From JBBRLA01 sp038231615 (lineage in GTDB: Bacteria > Myxococcota_A > Polyangia > Palsa-1104 > JAEUJZ01), in assembly GCA_038231615.1 (NCBI GenBank), contig JBBRLA010000441.1, positions 1-7,322 of the forward strand: a stretch of 7,322 bases of DNA. Reading direction: 5' to 3'. The position numbers and the translations under genes are program-made. Below are positions 1-5,616 of this stretch, piece after piece. The notes below the pieces were generated by a model, which saw nothing but the letters and a program-made list of their open reading frames with translations, did no database searches and was not told the origin of the DNA. The first letter of the stretch is position 1. Each line of letters opens with the position of its first letter.

Positions 1-1
1 C

Positions 2-232
2 GCCATCACCCTTCCCGAGGCCTCCCGCGACAACGCCGTCGCCTTCGCCGAACGCGTCCGCAACATCGTCCAGAAGGAGACCTTCGACTTCGAGGGCGAC
101 AACATCCCCGCCACCATCTCCCTGGGCGTCGCCACCGTACAGAAGGAGATCGAACTCTCCGCCTTCGTCAAGATCGCCGACGACAACTTGTATCGCGCCA
201 AGCGCACCGGCCGAAATCGCGTCATTGGCTAG
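2..232 (+). CDS. GGDEF-domain protein (diguanylate cyclase), C-terminal fragment
   Basis: The open frame enters from the left edge and stops at a TAG (230-232), giving the last 76 residues of a protein. The fragment contains the hallmarks of the end of a GGDEF domain: ISLGVAT at about residues 40-46 of the fragment, then a helix ADDNLYRAKRTGRNRV near the C-terminus, where the YxAKxxGRNxV pattern is very conserved. GGDEF domains make the second messenger c-di-GMP from two GTP. The GG(D/E)EF active-site loop and any N-terminal sensor or receiver domain lie outside the window, so whether the enzyme is active, and how it is controlled, cannot be judged. The protein ends right after the domain, so GGDEF is its last domain. 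All alanines visible use GCC, and NNC codons dominate, as in the next gene and unlike the pil genes further on. Identification as GGDEF is firm; the full architecture is unknown. Confidence 0.9.
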   Translation, partial: AITLPEASRDNAVAFAERVRNIVQKETFDFEGDNIPATISLGVATVQKEIELSAFVKIADDNLYRAKRTGRNRVIG

Positions 233-267
233 TACCCCACAAAACCCCCGGCCTTGCCGTCCCGGCA

Positions 268-303
268 ATACCAATACGTGCCTTCGGCGTGCAATCTTGG
301 TAT
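268..303. repeat. Inverted repeat in the GGDEF/response-regulator gap
   Basis: A perfect 7-bp inverted repeat, ATACCAA at 268-274 and TTGGTAT at 297-303, flanks a second small stem (CGTGCC at 277-282 against GGCGTG at 286-291, two of the six pairs being G-T, loop TTC). The right arm runs into the TATAGT box at 301-306. There is no T-tract after it, so it does not look like an intrinsic terminator. It could be an operator or a transcript hairpin; function is inferred only. Confidence 0.45.
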
Positions 304-306
304 AGT
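298..306 (+). promoter_or_regulatory. Candidate extended -10 promoter for the response regulator
   Basis: TGG-TATAGT fits the extended -10 pattern TGn-TATAAT with one mismatch in the hexamer. No convincing -35 box is seen 16-18 bp upstream, which is tolerated for extended -10 promoters. The predicted transcription start (about 312-314) falls right at the ATG at 315, so the mRNA would be leaderless or translation would begin further in. The overlap with the inverted repeat at 268-303 would allow repression by a bound dimer. Prediction only. Confidence 0.35.
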
Positions 307-314
307 GGGATACG

Positions 315-1850
<1,536 letters not shown>

Positions 1851-1871
1851 GAGCACCCAGAGACACGGGAA

Positions 1872-1887
1872 AGGTAGGATATTTGCA
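1872..1887 (+). promoter_or_regulatory. Candidate sigma-54 (-24/-12) promoter
   Basis: The sequence AGGTAGG-ATAT-TTGCA has the invariant GG (1873-1874) and GC (1885-1886) separated by exactly 10 bp, and a perfect TTGCA -12 element. The -24 half differs from TGGCACG at three places. It is followed by an AT-rich stretch, as is common where sigma-54 polymerase melts DNA. The predicted start is near 1898, which would give a leader of about 115 nt for the XRE gene. I checked the other three intergenic gaps for GG-N10-GC and found none. It sits directly behind a gene for a sigma-54 activator. Confidence 0.45.
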
Positions 1888-1898
1888 TACTTAAATAT
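1879..1898. repeat. AT-rich inverted repeat overlapping the -12 region
   Basis: ATATTT at 1879-1884 and AAATAT at 1893-1898 form a perfect 6-bp inverted repeat with an 8-bp spacer. It lies in the only clearly AT-rich stretch of the window and overlaps the putative -12 element. It may be an operator for the neighbouring XRE protein, or just a by-product of base composition. Confidence 0.3.
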
Positions 1899-1933
1899 AT
1901 GTCATTGTTGTGTTAGAGGTATCAACTTCGTCC

Positions 1934-1962
1934 TTGACGCAAGGAGGTCCCCGTTTCAGAAT
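1934..1962 (+). promoter_or_regulatory. Candidate sigma-70 promoter for the XRE gene
   Basis: TTGACG (1934-1939, five of six to TTGACA) is followed after 17 bp by CAGAAT (1957-1962, four of six to TATAAT). The transcription start would be near 1969-1971, about 43 nt before the ATG at 2013. A perfect AAGGAGGT lies within the spacer (1941-1948); if this promoter is used, that Shine-Dalgarno-like sequence is not transcribed. Confidence 0.4.
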
Positions 1963-2012
1963 GATTTGATCGGCGGCAGCGCAAAATTTCACCGTCCGAA
2001 CGAAATCAGCCC

Positions 2013-2366
2013 ATGGAGACGCAAAAAAAGGAAAACCCTGAGCCGCCCCCACGGGAAGCGGTCGACCGCGGGCGGGTCGAGCTGACCGGCGAACCCGTGT
2101 CGACGGAGACTGACACGGGGAACGGCGGGACGGAGAAGCAGGCGCCGGGCACGGGCCCGCAGAAGTTCAAGAACAATGCGCGCCGTCTGCGCATGGAGCG
2201 CATGATGAGCAAGGCCGAGCTGGCCCGACGAGCGGGCGTCTCGACGTTGACCATCGATCGGGTAGAACGCGGCCTTTCCTGCCGCATGGACACCAAGCGC
2301 AAGATCATCGAGGCGCTGGGGCTGAAACCCTCGGACCGCTCGATGGTCTTCGCTGACGACGAGTAG
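2013..2366 (+). CDS. Small HTH_XRE (Cro/CI-type) transcriptional regulator
   Basis: The 117-residue product has two parts. Residues 1-50 are rich in Pro, Glu, Gly and Thr and probably disordered. Residues about 52-108 form a Cro/CI-type DNA-binding domain: the helix-turn-helix core spans about 65-87, with KAELARRAGVS, TLTIDRVERG as the recognition part, followed by a helix KRKIIEALGL that closes the fold. No partner, ligand or dimerisation domain is visible. The ATG at 2013 is chosen because an in-frame stop (TGA 1962-1964) closes the frame upstream and the next methionine (M61) would cut into the HTH domain; there is no good Shine-Dalgarno directly before it. The gene stands 61 bp before pilM on the same strand, so it may be the first gene of the pilus operon or a separate unit controlling it. 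It is not a known standard T4P subunit, and its target is unknown. Confidence 0.85.
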   Translation: METQKKENPEPPPREAVDRGRVELTGEPVSTETDTGNGGTEKQAPGTGPQKFKNNARRLRMERMMSKAELARRAGVSTLTIDRVERGLSCRMDTKRKIIEALGLKPSDRSMVFADDE

Positions 2367-2399
2367 TCGCCGGATCTCGCCAAAAACGCGGTCCGGCGA
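2367..2399 (+). promoter_or_regulatory. Hairpin A between XRE gene and pilM
   Basis: Directly after the XRE stop codon, 2367-2376 (TCGCCGGATC) pairs with 2390-2399 (GGTCCGGCGA), ten pairs with one G-T, and two further G-C pairs after a single mismatch inside the loop. No T-run follows, so Rho-independent termination is unlikely. Its 3' arm is shared with hairpin B, so only one of the two can form. Confidence 0.5.
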
Positions 2400-2408
2400 A
2401 GGACCGTG
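2387..2408 (+). promoter_or_regulatory. Hairpin B, competing with hairpin A, before pilM
   Basis: CGCGGTCC (2387-2394) pairs with GGACCGTG (2401-2408), eight pairs with one G-T and a 6-nt loop GGCGAA. Its 5' arm overlaps the 3' arm of hairpin A, so the two exclude each other. It ends at the purine stretch GGAAAG (2408-2413), about 14 nt upstream of the pilM ATG. A switch-like role is inferred only. Confidence 0.4.
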
Positions 2409-2427
2409 GAAAGTACGGATGTAGCAC

Positions 2428-3483
2428 ATGGCGAGGAACTGCATCGGTCTCGATCTCGGCTCCAGCAGCGTGAAGCTCACGTACCTGAAGCCTGGCAGGG
2501 GTTCGGCGACCCTGCTAAACTTCGGCATCGAACCCATCCCCAGGGACGCCATCTCCGATGGCACCATCGTCAACCGATCGGCCGTGGTGGAGGCCATCAA
2601 GAACCTGCTTTCGCGCCTGAAGATCAAACAGAAGGACGCCGCCGTGGCCATCGCCGGCAACGCGGTGATCATCAAGAAGATCTTCGTGCCGGCCATGGAC
2701 CCCGACGAGCTGGAAGAACAGATCCCGCTGGAGGCCGAGCACCACATCCCTTTCACCCGGGCCGACGTGGACATCGATTTCCAGCCGCTTTCCGACAAAA
2801 ACCCACAGGGGCAGATGGAGATCCTTCTGGTCGCGGCCAAGCGCGAGGTGGTCTCGTCCTACCTGGAGGTGCTGCGCGAGGCCGGGCTGAACCCGGCGGT
2901 GGGGGACGTGGCGGCCTTCGCCCTGCAAAACTGCTTCGAGCACGCCTACGACGGCGACTACCCCGAGGACCAGGCGGTGGCCCTGGTGAACGTGGGGGCC
3001 ACCCTGTCGACCATCAACATCATCGCCAACGGCCAGAGCGCCTTCACCCGCGATGTCTCCGCCGGAGGCAACGGCTTCAACGAGGACATCATGCGGGTGA
3101 TGGGCGGCATCGAGTACGAAGCCGCCGAGCAGGCCAAGCTCCAGTTTACCGAAAACGGCACCCCAAGGGAGCTGGAGCGGGTGCTGGCCTCGACGGCAGA
3201 GCAGATTGCCGGCGAGTTCCAGAAGTCCCTGGACTTCTTTCTGGCGTCAAACCCCGACACCCAGATCGGCAGGATCTTTCTGGCCGGGGGCAGTGCCCGG
3301 GTGCCCCCCCTGCTTCAGGCCATCGAGGCGCGGGCCCGCGTGCCCGTGGAGATCTTGAACCCGTTCCGTCGCGTCAACGTCGCGGACAGCGGCATTGATC
3401 CGGCCTTCCTGCGGGAGCACACCGCGCAGGCGGCCATCTCGATGGGACTTTCTCTGCGCAGTGGCGCGGACAAGTTCGAGTAG
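2428..3483 (+). CDS. pilM: Type IV pilus assembly protein PilM
   Basis: PilM (351 residues, usual family length) is a cytoplasmic actin/FtsA-like ATPase-fold protein. It forms a ring at the inner membrane and binds the short cytoplasmic tail of PilN. The N-terminal phosphate-1 motif IGLDLGSSSVK is at residues 6-16. The SHS2-like insertion follows (about 80-160), containing PLEAEHHIPF at 100-109. The second phosphate loop is ALVNVGATLSTINI at 185-198, and the adenosine motif FLAGGSARVPPL at 284-295 is followed by VEILNPF at 307-313, typical of PilM. The start at 2428 places the phosphate-1 motif near the N-terminus as in the family. Its Shine-Dalgarno is poor (CGGA at about 2416-2419), and an AUG-UAG start-stop pair (2419-2424) sits just in front, so initiation may be weak or regulated. 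pilN begins 4 bp after its stop. No motif appears damaged. Confidence 0.97.
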   Translation: MARNCIGLDLGSSSVKLTYLKPGRGSATLLNFGIEPIPRDAISDGTIVNRSAVVEAIKNLLSRLKIKQKDAAVAIAGNAVIIKKIFVPAMDPDELEEQIPLEAEHHIPFTRADVDIDFQPLSDKNPQGQMEILLVAAKREVVSSYLEVLREAGLNPAVGDVAAFALQNCFEHAYDGDYPEDQAVALVNVGATLSTINIIANGQSAFTRDVSAGGNGFNEDIMRVMGGIEYEAAEQAKLQFTENGTPRELERVLASTAEQIAGEFQKSLDFFLASNPDTQIGRIFLAGGSARVPPLLQAIEARARVPVEILNPFRRVNVADSGIDPAFLREHTAQAAISMGLSLRSGADKFE

Positions 3484-3487
3484 CCGC

Positions 3488-4123
3488 ATGATTCGCATCA
3501 ACTTATTCCCGGTCCGGCAGGCGCGCCTTCGCGAGAAGGGCAAGCAGCAACTGGCCATCGGCGTGGGCGTGGTCTCGGTGATCCTGGCCACCGTGGTGGT
3601 GTACCACGGCTACCAGACCGCCGAGAACGCCCGCATCCAGGCCAAAAACGCCAAGCTCACCGCCGAAATCGACAAGCTGAAGAAAGAGGTCGGCGACTAC
3701 GAGGTGGTCAAGCAGCAACGGGCGGACTTCCTTCGTCAGAAGGAGATCTTCCAGAAGCTGATCGCCAGCCGGGCGGGCCCGGTGTACCTGATGCGCGAAC
3801 TTTCGGACATCCTGTCCAAGGGCAAGGGCCCAAGCTTCGACAAGACGGAGTACGAAGACACCCTGCGACACGATCCCAACGCGGGTTTTAACCCGAACTG
3901 GGACAGCCGCCGGCTGTGGGTGTTGTCCTTCGTGGAGAGGAACAAGAACGTGACGGTCAAGGGCCAGGCCAAGTCCAGCGACGACGTCGCCGAGTTCGGC
4001 AAGCGGCTGAAAATCTCGCCGTTCTTCCAGGACGTGTACTGGGAGCAGACGACCCCGCAGTTTGATGCCAAGCGGAACATCAACTATGTGAACTTTGACC
4101 TCAAGTGCCGGGTGACCTACTGA
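3488..4123 (+). CDS. pilN: Type IV pilus assembly protein PilN
   Basis: PilN (211 residues) is a single-pass inner-membrane protein of the T4P alignment complex: its N-terminal tail binds PilM in the cytoplasm and its periplasmic part pairs with PilO. The protein opens with MIRINLFPVR, the PilM-binding INLLP-type motif, then a transmembrane segment at about 21-38, a charged coiled coil at about 44-95 and a ferredoxin-like periplasmic region. The ATG at 3488 was chosen rather than an in-frame ATG at 3395, because the longer form would overlap pilM by 89 bp and push the signature motif 31 residues in. Residues about 112-145 (acidic, with DPNAGFNPNWDSRRLW) are an extension not present in the shorter gamma-proteobacterial PilN proteins and, from memory, resemble deltaproteobacterial ones. 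The stop codon overlaps the pilO start (ATGA), so translation of the two is probably coupled. Confidence 0.95.
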   Translation: MIRINLFPVRQARLREKGKQQLAIGVGVVSVILATVVVYHGYQTAENARIQAKNAKLTAEIDKLKKEVGDYEVVKQQRADFLRQKEIFQKLIASRAGPVYLMRELSDILSKGKGPSFDKTEYEDTLRHDPNAGFNPNWDSRRLWVLSFVERNKNVTVKGQAKSSDDVAEFGKRLKISPFFQDVYWEQTTPQFDAKRNINYVNFDLKCRVTY

Positions 4124-4782
4124 TGGAGCAGCTCGATCTCATCTTGCAGAAACTCGGCGCCGCCGTCCTGTGGCAGAAGGTCGCCGGGTTGGTGGGCCTG
4201 GTGGTGCTGATCACCGGCGGCTATTTCTACCTTTTGCTCGACGACGTGCTGACCCAGCGCGAGCAGATGGTGGTGGCACAGAAAAAGCTCGTCCAGGAGA
4301 AGGGCGAGTATGAGGAGCGCAAGAAGGAATACCTGGCCTTCAAGGCCGAAGTCGAGAAGCTGCAAGAGGACCAGATCGGCCTCTTGAAGATTTTGCCGAA
4401 GAGCGACGACATCGAGCAGTTCGTCGAGACCATCCAGCAGCAGATCGAGCTGGCCGGGCTGACCCGCGTGACCCTCATCCGCGGCATTGCCCAGCAGCGC
4501 GAACTGCACCTGCGCCTGCCCATCAAGATCAGCGTCATCGGGGCCTACCACCAGGTGATGCGCTTCATCAAGAGCATGGGCGAGATCCAGCGGGTGGTGA
4601 ACATCGAGGAACTGAACCTGACCCTGGCTCCGGGGCAGAACCAGGTGGAGAACCGGGACCTGCTGAAAGCGGAGTTCATCGCCGTGGCCTTCCAGTATTC
4701 GACCAAGAGCGGCCCGAAACCCAAGGGCACACCTGGGGCCACTGGCCTGAAGCCCGCGGCCACCGCGGGAGGTGGCAAGTGA
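4123..4782 (+). CDS. pilO: Type IV pilus assembly protein PilO
   Basis: PilO (219 residues) is the inner-membrane partner of PilN. Their periplasmic domains dimerise, and the complex passes the link on to PilP. It has a short cytoplasmic tail, a transmembrane segment at about 18-38 (AGLVGLVVLITGGYFYLLL), a long charged coiled coil at about 43-92, and the family signature region ILPKSDDIEQFVETI at 90-104, followed by the alpha/beta domain to about 192. The last 25 residues are a Pro/Gly/Ala/Lys-rich tail of low complexity. The ATG at 4123 overlaps the pilN stop by one base; a GTG six codons upstream (4105) is in frame but less likely, since the ATGA arrangement is typical of coupled genes. The end overlaps pilP by 4 bp. 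The fold and order in the operon make this call safe. Confidence 0.95.
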   Translation: MEQLDLILQKLGAAVLWQKVAGLVGLVVLITGGYFYLLLDDVLTQREQMVVAQKKLVQEKGEYEERKKEYLAFKAEVEKLQEDQIGLLKILPKSDDIEQFVETIQQQIELAGLTRVTLIRGIAQQRELHLRLPIKISVIGAYHQVMRFIKSMGEIQRVVNIEELNLTLAPGQNQVENRDLLKAEFIAVAFQYSTKSGPKPKGTPGATGLKPAATAGGGK

Positions 4783-5501
4783 GGCGTCTTCTTCTGGTTT
4801 GCCTGGTCGCCATTTTTGGGCTTGGCCCGGCGTGCGGGTCGGATCCTGGGGCCCCGTCGGAGAAGGGCGCGGCGAAAGCGGCACCCGCGGCGGACAAGCC
4901 GGCGGCGGGCGAGGCGGACAAGCCGGCGGCGGAAAAACCGGCGGCAGGGGAGGCGGCCAAGCTCGCGGCGGCCAAGCCCGGGGAGGCGGCCAAGCCCGCG
5001 GCGCCGGGTGTGGCGGCCAAGCCGGGAGAGGCGGCCAAGCCGGGAGAGGCGGCCAAGCCGGGAGAGGCGGCCAAGCCGGTGACCGCCAAGGAGAAGCTCC
5101 TGCAGTCGGTACACCAGCGCCCGTTCAAGCCCGACGAGTTGACCGCCAACCTGGATCTGGTCACCGATCCGTTTCACAACAACCTCTCGGTCTTCCAGCC
5201 CGACAGGACCACAGATCAGACGTGCCCCCTGTCCAAGTACTCCATCGAGGAACTGAAGCTGACCGCCATCATCACCGGCTCCGGGGATGCCCTGGCCAAG
5301 GCCATGTTCATCGACGGCACGGGGGTGGGATACTTCCTGAAGCGGGGGGACAAGGTGGGCCGGCAGTGCGCCACCGTGCAGCGGGTGCTCTCGGACAAGG
5401 TGCTCTTCGAGTTCACCGAGGAGATCGGCCCGGGGCGGACGCGGCAGGTACAGCGAACCGTAGAGCTGTATCCCGGAGAACAGAACCCCCTGCTCAAGTA
5501 A
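4779..5501 (+). CDS. pilP: Type IV pilus lipoprotein PilP with expanded Ala/Lys/Pro/Glu linker
   Basis: PilP (240 residues) is an inner-membrane lipoprotein that joins PilN/PilO to the secretin PilQ. It starts with GTG at 4779, overlapping the pilO stop by 4 bp, with a strong GGGAGGT at 4767-4773. A short lipoprotein signal peptide ends at C19 (LGPAC; glycine at -3 is less usual than Leu/Val). Residues about 20-105 form an Ala/Lys/Pro/Glu linker with AAKPGE hexapeptide repeats. The C-terminal half (about 107-240) is the conserved PilP beta-domain: it begins with RPFKPDELTANLDLVTDPF and includes PLSKYSIEELKLTAII (150-165), where SIEELKL is the well-conserved strand, and GYFLKRGDKVG (184-194). 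C149 and C197 flank the first part of this domain and could form a disulfide in the periplasm. The linker is unusually repetitive; it may lengthen the reach across the periplasm. The identification rests on the domain and position between pilO and pilQ. Confidence 0.93.
   Translation: MRRLLLVCLVAIFGLGPACGSDPGAPSEKGAAKAAPAADKPAAGEADKPAAEKPAAGEAAKLAAAKPGEAAKPAAPGVAAKPGEAAKPGEAAKPGEAAKPVTAKEKLLQSVHQRPFKPDELTANLDLVTDPFHNNLSVFQPDRTTDQTCPLSKYSIEELKLTAIITGSGDALAKAMFIDGTGVGYFLKRGDKVGRQCATVQRVLSDKVLFEFTEEIGPGRTRQVQRTVELYPGEQNPLLK
5013..5078 (+). repeat. Perfect 18-bp tandem repeat in pilP
   Basis: Three identical, adjacent copies of GCGGCCAAGCCGGGAGAG (5013-5030, 5031-5048, 5049-5066) and 12 bases of a fourth (5067-5078) encode AAKPGE units. 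Degenerate versions extend the low-complexity stretch back to about 4870. Identical tandem copies of 18 bp keep the frame when copies are gained or lost, so linker length may vary between strains. Confidence 0.95.
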
Positions 5502-5573
5502 ACGAGCAAGTGCGTGAATCTGTTTGTGAGCCGCAGTGCAAAAAGAACACGTCAGAATCCTCCTGGCTTGCGA

Positions 5574-5609
5574 TAAAATAATCCGACGTGATGTGCAAAA
5601 CCAAAGGAG
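5574..5609 (+). promoter_or_regulatory. pilP-pilQ gap: possible -10 box and strong pilQ ribosome binding site
   Basis: The 115-bp gap between pilP and pilQ contains TAAAAT at 5574-5579 (five of six to TATAAT) but no good -35 partner, so a separate pilQ promoter is only possible. AAAGGAG at 5603-5609 is a strong Shine-Dalgarno 7 nt before the ATG at 5617 and decides the start; a GTG at 5614 is in frame but too close. GTGCAAAA occurs twice in the gap (5536-5543 and 5593-5600). No terminator is visible. Confidence 0.45.
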
Positions 5610-5616
5610 CCTGGTG

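Noticed and set aside
2367..2408. Hairpins before pilM as a Rho-independent terminator
   Set aside because: Neither stem is followed by a T-tract, so an intrinsic terminator is not supported; kept as possible RNA structures only.
1989..2840. - strand frame of 283 aa across the XRE gene and the start of pilM
   Set aside because: It crosses two well supported + strand genes and has no domain signature.
2406..3398. + strand frame of 330 aa overlapping pilM
   Set aside because: Arg/Gly/Pro-rich shadow of pilM in another frame; pilM has full actin-like motifs.
3395..3487. Upstream in-frame start for pilN
   Set aside because: It would put the MIRINLFP signature at residue 32 and overlap pilM by 89 bp; the ATG at 3488 fits the family.
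4105..4122. Upstream GTG start for pilO
   Set aside because: The ATG at 4123 forms the usual ATGA overlap with the pilN stop; six extra residues have no support.
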